A DNA stretch of 64,000 nt. Source: Spongiibacter nanhainus (GTDB taxonomy: Bacteria > Pseudomonadota > Gammaproteobacteria > Pseudomonadales > Spongiibacteraceae). Numbering within the stretch: position 1 is the stretch's first letter; each line of letters begins with the position of its first letter. The stretch covers positions 2,817,001 to 2,881,000 of the forward strand of contig NZ_CP066167.1 in the NCBI RefSeq assembly GCF_016132545.1. The letters run 5' to 3'. This document shows positions 19,147 through 27,696 of the stretch, piece after piece. The notes beneath the pieces were generated by a model, which did not search any database, was not told the origin of the DNA, and saw only the letters and a program-made list of their open reading frames with translations. Position numbers and translations under genes: made by a program.

Positions 19147-19998
19147 ATGACACGTTACAACCTCACTGTTAAATCCTGCCTGCTAATTACAACGCTCTGT
19201 CTGGCTGCTTGTGGCGGCAGTTCCGGCAATGGGAGCAATGGAGACGATAGTGCCTATCCTGGCGAGGCACAGGATTTTGCCGTTAGCTTCGAGAATACTG
19301 GCGAGAACTGCCGGAACTTTTTGATTATTTCTCCCATCACTGAGGAGAATGCCCGCAAGTTTGTGCCACCGGAGTTTGAACTGTCGCTACCACCGGTAGG
19401 CTTTGTGGAGCTGGCCGACTGCCCAAGCGGCAGCATTGATGGCGTTGAAACCGGGCCGTACCGAATCGCTGAGGCGGCGGTCTTTATCACCCCTCCCGAC
19501 GGCGAAAGCTTCCCCCCCATCACCGCCGCCAATTCAGCCATTTATCTACTGTGGCAGTTGGACACCAACCATCAGTTGTCTGCTAAAAAACGCAATGCCG
19601 GCTTCTTTGGTGAGGTTGTGGAAGATATTGAACTGTCGCTTACAGAGAGCAGCACAGTGCCCGGCGCGCTGAACGGCTACGCTAACGTCCCCTTCGATGT
19701 TTCGCCCTACCAACTTGAAGCCGAACTGCTACCAGAGGGTCCCCAGGGCCCACCACTGCCTAACAGTCTGTGGCACCTTGGCCCCAACGGGGTGATCAAC
19801 ACCTTCAACGACATTTATGCCACCGATCAAATTCTGGCCGGTATTGGCACCATCACGGTTGCTGAAGGCAGCGTGCTTCACGAACTGTTCGGCTCAACCT
19901 CCGTAACCGGCGTGGCGGCATCTGGAGTAGGTTCTTTCGTCAATACCACCCAATTGCGCCCAGATATCGAGGCCACTCCTGCCCCTATGGCGCCATAG
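19147..19998 (+). CDS. Lipoprotein of unknown function
   Basis: A 283-residue protein with a GGAG site seven bases before the ATG and a lipoprotein signal (LCLAAC, followed by a Gly/Ser-rich linker GGSSGNGSNGDD). The mature part is beta-rich. FVPPEFELSLPPVGFVELADCPSG loosely recalls the N-terminal strand pattern of acetoacetate-decarboxylase-like proteins, but no catalytic lysine can be pointed out. It follows the periplasmic oxidation operon after 108 bases and could belong to it. Function not recognised. Confidence 0.6.
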   Translation: MTRYNLTVKSCLLITTLCLAACGGSSGNGSNGDDSAYPGEAQDFAVSFENTGENCRNFLIISPITEENARKFVPPEFELSLPPVGFVELADCPSGSIDGVETGPYRIAEAAVFITPPDGESFPPITAANSAIYLLWQLDTNHQLSAKKRNAGFFGEVVEDIELSLTESSTVPGALNGYANVPFDVSPYQLEAELLPEGPQGPPLPNSLWHLGPNGVINTFNDIYATDQILAGIGTITVAEGSVLHELFGSTSVTGVAASGVGSFVNTTQLRPDIEATPAPMAP

Positions 19999-20012
19999 CC
20001 GCTCAGCCTTAC

Positions 20013-20042
20013 AGAGACCGACTATAGTCAGGGTCGGTCTCT
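20013..20042 (+). terminator. Strong hairpin terminator after lipoprotein gene
   Basis: A perfect ten-base stem (AGAGACCGAC 20013-20022 with GTCGGTCTCT 20033-20042) with a ten-base loop lies 15 bases after the stop. The T-rich tail is weak (GTTCTTCC). Confidence 0.7.
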
Positions 20043-20174
20043 GTTCTTCCCCGAGGGTACTCCCCCTCCATCTGCACAGCGTAAACACCCTCCAACTCAA
20101 CGTTTTGTCACCTTACATTTTTGCATGCTGTTGCAGAACTACGCTGTTGTGATTGGCGCCAAGGTGTTATATGG

Positions 20175-20187
20175 TCAACTGTGTTGA
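20175..20187. promoter_or_regulatory. Palindromic operator candidate, site B
   Basis: TCAAC-TGT-GTTGA is a perfect five-base inverted repeat 35 bases upstream of the DapB-like dehydrogenase start. It is the cleanest of the seven copies. Confidence 0.65.
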
Positions 20188-20222
20188 TTATAAATATAAT
20201 TCACCATCCCTGGCACTAAACC

Positions 20223-21293
20223 ATGACCATGCGTACTGACAATGATAGCCAGCCGACCCTCCGCATCGCCCAATGGGCGACGGGCAAAGTCGGCCAGCGC
20301 AGTTTGAAAGCCGTTATCAACCACCCTGCGATGGAGTTAGTGGGCCTCAAAGTCCATTCCGATGCCAAGGTCGGCAAAGATGCCGGCGAGTTGTGCGGGC
20401 TTCCGCCCCAGGGCGTAGTCGCCACCCAGAGTATCGACGATATCCTCGCTGCCAAACCCGACTGCGTGCTGTATATGCAGGAGGGCGTGGTGATTGAAGA
20501 TATCTGCGCCCTGCTCCGCGCCGGTATCAATATTGTGACAACTCGGGGCGAATTCTTTAATCCGGATTACATGGACGCTGAGCTGAGAGAGCAAACCCTG
20601 GCAGCCTGTCGTGCTGGCAACGCCACCCTTCACGCCACGGGTAGCAGCCCCGGCTTTATCACCGAGGCCATTCCGCTGGTGCTGACTTCAGTAGCCCGCC
20701 GCCTGGATTGCCTGACCATCGACGAGTTTGCGGATATTCCCGCCTCCTGCTCGCCGGAGATGGTATTTGATGTAATGGGCTATGGCCGCCCCGCCAGTGG
20801 GGATTTTGACGCCGGCCTACTCCACCACATGGCTCAGTGCTTTGAGCAGTCCCTGTGTCTGACCGCCAAAGCACTTGGCCTGGAGCTCGACAAGGTGGAA
20901 GCCGCTGGCGAGTACGCCTGTGCCAGTGAAGATGTCGAGATCGCGCCGGGCGCCATCATTAAGGCCGGCACCGTCGCTGCCCAGCGGATTACCGTGGCAG
21001 GAATGCGCAACGGCGCGCCGCTCATTCAGTTCCGCGCCAACTGGTATTGCAGCCACAACATCGATAAAGACTGGGAGTTGGCGGCCAGCGGTTGGCGGGT
21101 AAATGTGGAGGGGGACACGCCTCTGGACGTCACCCTGAAGATGCCCCTGGGGGATGAACCAGTAGCAGAGCAGATGGGCGGCTATACAGCCCACCGCGCA
21201 GTCAATGTGGCCCACGCCGTGTGTGCGGCGCCAGCCGGGATCGCCACCATCGTCGATTTGCCTCAGGTTATCGCCACACTATCAAGCCAATAG
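20223..21293 (+). CDS. DapB-like NAD(P)H-dependent dehydrogenase (2,4-diaminopentanoate dehydrogenase-like)
   Basis: A 356-residue protein with an N-terminal Rossmann fold (LRIAQWATGKVGQRSLKAV) and the dihydrodipicolinate-reductase-like N-terminal layout; the C-terminal half resembles the 2,4-diaminopentanoate dehydrogenase group. It is clearly paralogous to the protein at 31705 (shared QWxTGKV, PxxELVGL, LLRAGINxxTT and NPGW/SPGF blocks) but lacks that protein's extra C-terminal domain. No good ribosome-binding site precedes either ATG (20223 or 20229). It starts a three-gene set with an MFS transporter and a SnoaL-like protein, under operator site B. The real substrate in such catabolic clusters is unknown. 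Confidence 0.8.
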   Translation: MTMRTDNDSQPTLRIAQWATGKVGQRSLKAVINHPAMELVGLKVHSDAKVGKDAGELCGLPPQGVVATQSIDDILAAKPDCVLYMQEGVVIEDICALLRAGINIVTTRGEFFNPDYMDAELREQTLAACRAGNATLHATGSSPGFITEAIPLVLTSVARRLDCLTIDEFADIPASCSPEMVFDVMGYGRPASGDFDAGLLHHMAQCFEQSLCLTAKALGLELDKVEAAGEYACASEDVEIAPGAIIKAGTVAAQRITVAGMRNGAPLIQFRANWYCSHNIDKDWELAASGWRVNVEGDTPLDVTLKMPLGDEPVAEQMGGYTAHRAVNVAHAVCAAPAGIATIVDLPQVIATLSSQ

Positions 21294-21336
21294 AACAGGG
21301 CAACAAGCAATAATAATACTCGGTGAGGATTGAGAT

Positions 21337-22611
21337 ATGTCACACACTCCCAGCGCCGCCCTGGAATGGCGCCACTTCTGGTACCTGCCGATCACTGCCG
21401 CCATGGGCTATGCCACGTCGGTTATGTATGTCTATTCTTTTGGGCCTTTTATCGAGCCGATTCAAACCGAGTTTGGCTGGTCTCGGGCGCAGGTCTCATC
21501 TGGCATCACTATCGCCGCCTTTATCAGCGCGATTTTCTGTATCCCTATGGGTATTTTGGTCGACAAGATCGGTCCGCGGCGGGTAGGCCTGATAGGCGTG
21601 ACTCTGATGCTGGCCGCCGTGGCCGCCCTCAGTACCGCCACGGGTACAGATAGCAACTGGCTGATGTTGTGGCTGCTCCTTGCCGTGGCAACACTGCTGG
21701 TCCAGGCCACGGTCTGGACCAGTGCCGTGACCAGCCGCTTTGCCCGCTCCCGTGGGCTGGCCCTGGCCATTACCCTGTCGGGCGCCTCGCTGGCCGCCAC
21801 GATATTCCCATTGATTGCCACCTGGTTAATCGGTCACTTTGGCTGGCGGGGGGCCTATATCGGCCTCAGCGGCATTTGGGCTGCACTGACCTTACCGGCG
21901 ATGTTTTTTGGCTTCCGCGGCGCCCAGGATCAACGCAAAACCGACACTCACAAAAAAACCGCCAGCGCCGACCTGCCCGGCCTGAGTATTCGGGAAGGTT
22001 TGCGCTGTTCCGCACTCTATAAACTGGTGATGGCGGGCGGATTCTTTGCCTTCACCGCCATCGGTATCGTGGTTCACTTTGTCCCTATACTGACTGACAG
22101 TGGCGCCACTGCCCTACAAGCTGCCGGGGTTGCTTCTCTGATCGGGATTTTTTCGATCGTCGGCCGCCTGGGAACCGGCTTTCTGTTAGATAAGTTCCCG
22201 GCCCATATCATCGGCGGTATCGCCTTTGTCATTCCCATCCTGGGTTGCGGTTTGCTGCTCTACGACGGCAGTCAGCCGGCCTTTCAAATGATTGCCGCCG
22301 CCATTTTCGGCCTGACACTGGGCTCTGAGGTGGATGTTATCGCGTATCTCGCCGCCAAGTATTTCGGCCTAAAGAACTTTGGTGCTCTCTATGGTGCGGC
22401 GGTCATGGCCCTGTCTATGGGCACCGCCTTTGGCCCCCTGGGTGCCGGCGCGGTCTTTGACCACTTTGGCAGCTACAGCCCTTTCCTGCAGCTCACCGCC
22501 ATACTGATGGGTGCCAGCGCTATTGCACTCTTTACCATGGGCAAACCGCCTGAAGAGGCGGTGGCGGCCACTCAGGCGGTGGCAACCGAGTCGGTAACCG
22601 CAGTGGATTAA
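21337..22611 (+). CDS. MFS transporter (oxalate/monocarboxylate-type)
   Basis: A 424-residue inner-membrane carrier with twelve predicted hydrophobic segments; the loop DKIGPRRVGL after helix 2 matches the MFS motif A and the arrangement FGPFIEPIQTEFGWSRAQVSSG is typical of OxlT/monocarboxylate-type members. GAGG precedes the ATG. It lies between the DapB-like dehydrogenase and the SnoaL-like protein on one strand, so it probably imports the compound, likely a carboxylate, handled by this regulon. Confidence 0.9.
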   Translation: MSHTPSAALEWRHFWYLPITAAMGYATSVMYVYSFGPFIEPIQTEFGWSRAQVSSGITIAAFISAIFCIPMGILVDKIGPRRVGLIGVTLMLAAVAALSTATGTDSNWLMLWLLLAVATLLVQATVWTSAVTSRFARSRGLALAITLSGASLAATIFPLIATWLIGHFGWRGAYIGLSGIWAALTLPAMFFGFRGAQDQRKTDTHKKTASADLPGLSIREGLRCSALYKLVMAGGFFAFTAIGIVVHFVPILTDSGATALQAAGVASLIGIFSIVGRLGTGFLLDKFPAHIIGGIAFVIPILGCGLLLYDGSQPAFQMIAAAIFGLTLGSEVDVIAYLAAKYFGLKNFGALYGAAVMALSMGTAFGPLGAGAVFDHFGSYSPFLQLTAILMGASAIALFTMGKPPEEAVAATQAVATESVTAVD

Positions 22612-22650
22612 CTCAGCACACTCGTCACACTTAAAAATTGGAGTATGACT

Positions 22651-23055
22651 ATGAATACAGGTCCGGTAGAAGATCGTCTTGCTATACGCGAGCTGGTAGA
22701 AGAATTCGCCGCCGGCGCCATGCGCATTGATGCCGACGCCTGGGGTGAAACCTGGGCAGAAGAAGCGGTATGGGGCCTGCCCTCCATGGACAAGCCGGTG
22801 GAAGGCAAACAAAACGTCATTGAAGCCTTTCGGGAAAAGCTCGCCTATGTGGAATTTATGAGCATGATCTCCTTCCCCGCCGAGCTGGTTGTGGAAGGCG
22901 ACCGCGCCCACGGCAAATGCTACTGCCGAGAACTGATCTTTCCCAAGGCTGGCGGGCAGGTCGTGGTGGTGGGCTGCTTTGACGACCAGTACGTGAAACG
23001 CGACGGCCGCTGGTACTTCACCTCACGCATTTACGAAGTGATGGGCAAGGGTTAA
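22651..23055 (+). CDS. SnoaL-like (NTF2-fold) protein
   Basis: A 134-residue single-domain protein. GGAG (22640-22643) fits the second ATG at 22651 with seven-base spacing better than the first ATG at 22645. DRLAIRELVEEFAAGAMRIDADAWGETWAEEAVW is the usual start of NTF2-like SnoaL_4 proteins, and the RDGRWYFTSRIYEV end is also typical. Members include dehydratases, isomerases and small subunits of dioxygenases; which applies here cannot be decided. It closes the operon started at 20223. Confidence 0.82.
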   Translation: MNTGPVEDRLAIRELVEEFAAGAMRIDADAWGETWAEEAVWGLPSMDKPVEGKQNVIEAFREKLAYVEFMSMISFPAELVVEGDRAHGKCYCRELIFPKAGGQVVVVGCFDDQYVKRDGRWYFTSRIYEVMGKG

Positions 23056-23089
23056 ACCCCTGCCCGCCCCCACTCAACTGGCTGCTAAA

Positions 23090-23467
23090 TTACAAACCCG
23101 GCAGCGCCAGATCCAGTGGTAAACCGGGCAGCCCGCCCAATACCGGCAGGTTGCCTTCCAGGCCACTGACCAACGCGCTGACCAGTAGCGACTGCACCAG
23201 GGCGGGGTCAACGGTCAAGACTACTCCAACGACCTGCAGCGCAGGCAGGGCATCGGTTAAGCCATCCAGCGGGCTTCCGCCAGCTAAAACGCCACCGCCA
23301 AGCAGGTCTCCCACAACCGGGATCGCTACCAGCAGGTCACCACCCAGCAAGTCCCCGCCGAGCAAGTCACCCACCACCGGCAAACCAGCCAGAGGTGACG
23401 CTGCCATACTGGAGTTAACCGATACTGATAGAGCGAAACACAGCAAAAGGGTTTTTATTGTCTTCAT
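23090..23467 (-). CDS. Small secreted Gly/Leu-rich repeat protein
   Basis: A 125-residue protein. The ATG at 23467 is chosen because GGAGA lies eight bases upstream; the ATG five codons earlier overlaps it. A clear Sec signal peptide (MKTIKTLLLCFALSVSVNSS) is followed by a low-complexity repeat built on LPVVGDLLGG and GDLLGG units, then a less regular Leu/Val/Gly-rich tail (GGLPGLPLDLALPGL). No known domain is recognised. The unit resembles the LLPVVGD motifs of the DUF4112 protein encoded divergently 180 bases away. Confidence 0.6.
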   Translation of the reverse strand: MKTIKTLLLCFALSVSVNSSMAASPLAGLPVVGDLLGGDLLGGDLLVAIPVVGDLLGGGVLAGGSPLDGLTDALPALQVVGVVLTVDPALVQSLLVSALVSGLEGNLPVLGGLPGLPLDLALPGL

Positions 23468-23644
23468 TACACCATTCTCCATTGTTGTTATGCGGCATTG
23501 AATCTACTGGTCAGGGCGCGATGAAGAACTACCCATTTGGGTAGATAGGCGGAATAATGTGAACCGAGTCAGGTTACATGACGTAATCGAAGCTCCAGGG
23601 GGGCATCAAGTCGCAGAGTTATTGCTGCCTAAAACGCCCGAGCC

Positions 23645-24139
23645 ATGGCCGCTGTAAAGAAGCAAATTTATATGGAAGACAACTCGAGCAGGAAAACCAC
23701 CGAGGCCAAACAGAAAGCGGTGCTAATGCGATTGAACAGGTTCAGCCGCATTATGGACAGCAGCATTGGGATACCCTTCACCAGATTCCGCCTCGGTTTG
23801 GAGTCTTTGATTGGGCTGCTACCAGTAGTGGGGGATGTGGCCGGCTTAACCTTATCCTTGTATGTCTTTTTAGAGGCACAACAAGTGGGGGCCAGCGGGG
23901 CCGTTAAACTAAAAATACTGCGCAATATTGGTATCGATTTTGTGGGCGGACTTCTGCCTGTGGTCGGCGATGCCTTCGATGTACTCTTTAAAGCCAATAC
24001 CCGCAATACCAAATTGCTAGAGAACTACCTTAACGATCAACTTGCGGAGCCTGCCCAGCGCGCCTTCCCATGGCAGGCATGGATCGGCCTATCGATACTA
24101 TTCGCGGTGATTGCCCTTGGGCTGGCAGCGATTTTCTAG
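23645..24139 (+). CDS. DUF4112 domain membrane protein
   Basis: A 164-residue protein. The DUF4112 core runs about 38-140: LDS/MDSSIGIPFTRFRLGLESLIGLLPVVGD, then a hydrophobic segment, then IGIDFVGGLLPVVGDAFDVLFKANTRN. The C-terminus (WQAWIGLSILFAVIALGLAAIF) is a membrane anchor. An ATG at 23672 is an alternative start; neither has a strong ribosome-binding site. The function of the family is not known. It is divergent from the secreted LPVVGD-repeat protein. Confidence 0.82.
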   Translation: MAAVKKQIYMEDNSSRKTTEAKQKAVLMRLNRFSRIMDSSIGIPFTRFRLGLESLIGLLPVVGDVAGLTLSLYVFLEAQQVGASGAVKLKILRNIGIDFVGGLLPVVGDAFDVLFKANTRNTKLLENYLNDQLAEPAQRAFPWQAWIGLSILFAVIALGLAAIF

Positions 24140-24361
24140 ATTGGAATAAACCTTGACGGTGAACAGGCCCTAGCTATTTCGAGCCAGGTACTTCACCTTC
24201 AGTACCGGTAACGCCTTATGCCAGCAGTGTTTGGCCATGACAATGAGCGGCCCCTTATTCGTTGATCACTGTTTCGTTGAACACAGCATTCTTGAACACA
24301 GAGACCGCTCATCAACAGAGCTTTTCAGCAAAGACTGGTAAGACAAGTCAGATCAAATACC

Positions 24362-25795
24362 TTACTGCGCCGCCTCCGGCTTAAAGCCCAGAATCCCTTT
24401 AATCTCCAGGTATTCCTCAAAGCCGAACTCGCCCCACTCCCGGCCATTACCGCTCTTTTTGTAGCCGCCAAAGGGGCAGTGGAAGTCAAAACCGTCGTTG
24501 ATGGAGACCCAGCCGGTGCGCATGGCCCGGGCGACGTTTTGGCAAGTTTCCAGGTCGGCACCGTAAACACCGCCAGCTAGGCCAAAGTCACTGTCGTTGG
24601 CAATCTCGATAGCGTGTTCCAGGCTGTCATAGCCGATGATGACTTGTACCGGACCAAAGATTTCTTCCCGGGCAATCACCATGTCGTTGGTGGCATTGGC
24701 AAAGACGGTGGGCTTCACGTACCAGCCCTTATCCAGGCCGTCCGGTCGACCAGGACCGCCAGCAACCAGGGTGGCGCCCTCCTCGATGCCTTTCTCAATG
24801 TACTGCTGAATACTGTTGAACTGGCTTTTGGACACCACTGGGCCCATGGCAAAGTCGCCGCTGGGATCGCCAACAGTCACGCCTTCAGCTGCGGCCTTGG
24901 CGGCGGCGATGGCCTCATCCATGCGGGCGTTGGGAACCAGCAGGCGGGTGGTGGCAGAGCAGGTCTGGCCGGAGTTCATCATCATGCCGCCCACGCCTTT
25001 GGCGACGTTATCGGCAAACTGCTCGTCGTCCAGCACAATCAGGGCGCTCTTGCCGCCCAGCTCCTGGGTGACCCGTTTAACGGTCTCTGCGGCATTGCGG
25101 GCCACTTCGATACCCGCCGCCTCTGAGCCGGTGATCGAGACCATATCGACGCCGGGGTGGCGGGATAGTTCGGCGCCTACCACCGAGCCCCGACCCTGAA
25201 TTAAGTTAAAGACCCCGGCCGGCACATCGGCAGCATCGATAACTTCTGCCAGCACCTGAGCTGAGAAGTGCGCTTCTTGAGAAGGTTTCAGTACCACTGT
25301 GCAACCGGCGGCAATAGCGGGAAAGACTTTGACCGCTATCTGGTTTACCGGCCAGTTCCAGGGGGTAATCATACCCACCACGCCAATAGGTTCACGGCGA
25401 ATCAGACTGGCGCCGCGCAGTTCCTCGAATTCAAAGCTTTCCAGCACTTCAATCGCCGTATTGAGGTGACCGTTGCCCAGCGCCACGTGAAAGCCCTGAG
25501 CCAGGGCTTTGGGCGCCCCCATTTCTTCGGTAATGGCTTCACCAAGGTCAGCGGCACGCTTTTCGTATTCAGCCAAAATCCGCTTGAGTACCGCCAGACG
25601 CTCGTCTTTGCTAGTTTGAGACCAGCTAGTGAAGGCCTGCTGGGCGGCTTTAACCGCGCGATCCACATCGGCCTCTTTACCCAGGGCGATCTTGCCAGAC
25701 ACTGCCTCGGTAGCAGGATTAATGGTCTCGACGGTGCTCATCTCCAGCGGCTCGACCCACTGGCCGTTGACATAAAATTTCAGATACTCACGCAT
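24362..25795 (-). CDS. NAD(P)-dependent aldehyde dehydrogenase
   Basis: A 477-residue ALDH-superfamily enzyme. TPWNWPVNQIAVKVFPA holds the cofactor-binding block, VTQELGGKSALIVLDD the general-base Glu and NSGQTCSATTRLLVP the catalytic Cys; the C-terminal PFGGYKKSGNGREWGEFGFEEYLE is intact. It is the last gene of the minus-strand set monooxygenase, Rieske oxygenase, ThDP enzyme, ALDH, so it probably oxidises an aldehyde released by the ThDP enzyme or by ring-cleavage products. Confidence 0.93.
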   Translation of the reverse strand: MREYLKFYVNGQWVEPLEMSTVETINPATEAVSGKIALGKEADVDRAVKAAQQAFTSWSQTSKDERLAVLKRILAEYEKRAADLGEAITEEMGAPKALAQGFHVALGNGHLNTAIEVLESFEFEELRGASLIRREPIGVVGMITPWNWPVNQIAVKVFPAIAAGCTVVLKPSQEAHFSAQVLAEVIDAADVPAGVFNLIQGRGSVVGAELSRHPGVDMVSITGSEAAGIEVARNAAETVKRVTQELGGKSALIVLDDEQFADNVAKGVGGMMMNSGQTCSATTRLLVPNARMDEAIAAAKAAAEGVTVGDPSGDFAMGPVVSKSQFNSIQQYIEKGIEEGATLVAGGPGRPDGLDKGWYVKPTVFANATNDMVIAREEIFGPVQVIIGYDSLEHAIEIANDSDFGLAGGVYGADLETCQNVARAMRTGWVSINDGFDFHCPFGGYKKSGNGREWGEFGFEEYLEIKGILGFKPEAAQ

Positions 25796-25888
25796 GGCTT
25801 TTATCCTTATCTATTAACGAGAAGTGAAGGTGCAGCACTCATGATACTTAGGGGCTCTCGACACTAATTGCATTAGTGCATGGGAACA

Positions 25889-27628
25889 CTAGTAGGCAAC
25901 ATCCGCCGCGTCGGCGCCGTAGCCCGGTTTAAAATCGGTGTACCAGGACTTGAACTCTTCGTAATTGGGAGCATCCATGGCATTGGCCACCGGATCGATG
26001 GGCACATGAATCACCGTCGGTTTGCCACTGGCCACTGCCTTTTCCACCGCTGCGGCGATATCGTTTTCGTTGTCCACATAGACGCCCTCTGCGCCAAAGC
26101 CTTTGGCGATCACGTCAAAGCGCACCGCCTTGCCCCAGTGGGCCTCGGTCTCGGGAGAGTCCATTGCCACCTGTTTGCGCCAGCAGCCCACTTCCAATCC
26201 CCAGGCGTTGTCTACGCCAACGACGGTAACGATGGGCAGGTTTTTACGCACTGCGGTTTCCAGCTCGGCAATATGGAACATAAAGGAGGAGTCACCAGTC
26301 ACCAGCACCACTGGGCGCTCGCCCTTGGTGGCAATAGCGGCCCCCACCGCATAGGGCAAGCCTGTGCCGAGGTGGCCGGTGTTTTGATTCCAGACCAGAT
26401 CGCTGGGGGCGTACTGGGTGTAGGTCCAGCCAAAGATGGTGACGGAGCCGCCATCGGCCGCGTAGATGGTGTTCTCCGGCAGGGTCCGAGTGGCTTCAAA
26501 AATAAACTTGGCGGGGTGGATCTGCTCGCCACCACTGGGCACTTCAGCCCGCAGTTTGGCTTTAAAGTCTTTTTGCATTTGCACCCAGCCGTCAAACTCT
26601 GAGGAAGGCGTGCGAGGGGTATCCTGAAGAGCGTCGATCAACTGCGGCACAATATCCCGCAAGTCACCCACCAGAGGCACATCAATGGGTCGATTGACAC
26701 CGAAGGCCATAGTGTCCCGTTCAATATAGATCCACTTGCGATTGGCATCGTTGCTCTCCCAGTGCCGGCCTATGCCCATATGGCAGGGCTCGCCCAGCTC
26801 CGTGCCAATGGCAATACACAGGTCCGAGGCCTCAGCCGCTGCTACTCCAGCCGGGGAGAAGCCGTAGGCAAAGGTGCGCTCTTCCATGCCCTTGATCGTC
26901 ATAGCGCAGCCCGAGGTCTGCAAAATTGGGCAGGCCATAAGTTCAGCCAACTGGCCAACTATGTCGTGAGCACGGGCGGTAAACATACCCTGCCCCACCA
27001 ACAGCACCGGGTTTTTGGCTTCTCGGATCAGCGCGGCGGCCTGCGCCACCATGGGACCCGCAGCGGGCTGGCTGGTGAGGCGGTATTTTTCAGGCGGTAG
27101 CACTGGCGTCCACTCGCGCTCTTCATGAATCACACTCAGCGGCAGTTCAATATAGGCCGGACCGGGTTTGCCAGTGGTGACCTGACGAATCGCCTCGCGG
27201 ACAATTTCATCGACTTGATCGGCATCTTCCACTACGCCGACGTATTTCATCATCGGCTCAAAGTGACTGACCTGATCCATAAATTGGATGCGCCCTTTAC
27301 GGACTCGTTGGTAGGCAATACTGGAGCGCTGGCCACCAAAGAAAATGGTCGGCGAGTTCTCTTTGGCGGCGACGATCATCGCCGCCGCGAGATTGGAGAT
27401 CCCCGGCCCCTGGGTACCAAAACACACTCCCGGTTTGCCGGTCATCCGCGACCAGGCATCGGCCATAAAGCCACCGGCCTGCTCGTGGTGAGGCGCGACC
27501 ACATCCCAACCGCGCTGTTCGCAGGTCATCGCCATGTGAATAAAACCGGGATCGGGGATACCAAATAGCGAGTTGATGCCCTCTGCTTCCAAGAGGTCGA
27601 TAATTCGAGAATATACTGGGGAAGCCAT
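25889..27628 (-). CDS. ThDP-dependent enzyme (acetolactate synthase-like / acyloin lyase-like)
   Basis: A 579-residue protein starting at the ATG at 27628, nine bases after AGGAG. The N-terminal PYR domain has the catalytic Glu in APHHEQAGGFMADA; the middle domain is NAD/FAD-type; the C-terminal PP domain carries the ThDP-Mg motif as GDSSFMF...DNAW rather than the canonical GDG...NN. It is like acetolactate synthase but sits among ring-oxidation genes, so a carboligase/lyase or 2-keto acid decarboxylase activity on a pathway intermediate is more likely than valine synthesis (inference). It is followed by an aldehyde dehydrogenase, which fits release of an aldehyde. Confidence 0.85.
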   Translation of the reverse strand: MASPVYSRIIDLLEAEGINSLFGIPDPGFIHMAMTCEQRGWDVVAPHHEQAGGFMADAWSRMTGKPGVCFGTQGPGISNLAAAMIVAAKENSPTIFFGGQRSSIAYQRVRKGRIQFMDQVSHFEPMMKYVGVVEDADQVDEIVREAIRQVTTGKPGPAYIELPLSVIHEEREWTPVLPPEKYRLTSQPAAGPMVAQAAALIREAKNPVLLVGQGMFTARAHDIVGQLAELMACPILQTSGCAMTIKGMEERTFAYGFSPAGVAAAEASDLCIAIGTELGEPCHMGIGRHWESNDANRKWIYIERDTMAFGVNRPIDVPLVGDLRDIVPQLIDALQDTPRTPSSEFDGWVQMQKDFKAKLRAEVPSGGEQIHPAKFIFEATRTLPENTIYAADGGSVTIFGWTYTQYAPSDLVWNQNTGHLGTGLPYAVGAAIATKGERPVVLVTGDSSFMFHIAELETAVRKNLPIVTVVGVDNAWGLEVGCWRKQVAMDSPETEAHWGKAVRFDVIAKGFGAEGVYVDNENDIAAAVEKAVASGKPTVIHVPIDPVANAMDAPNYEEFKSWYTDFKPGYGADAADVAY

Positions 27629-27696
27629 AGCTGTGATCTCCTGAGCGACGCGGCCCAGCGGGACGTTGAGGCCCCGCACCAGACCGGCCCATGTCG

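Noticed and set aside
19147-19998. Acetoacetate decarboxylase assignment
   Set aside because: Only a vague N-terminal resemblance and no catalytic lysine motif; left as unknown lipoprotein.
24243-24312. Terminator from ATGAGCGG/CCGCTCAT inverted repeat
   Set aside because: The eight-base arms are more than 50 bases apart and no T-run follows, so the pairing is probably chance.
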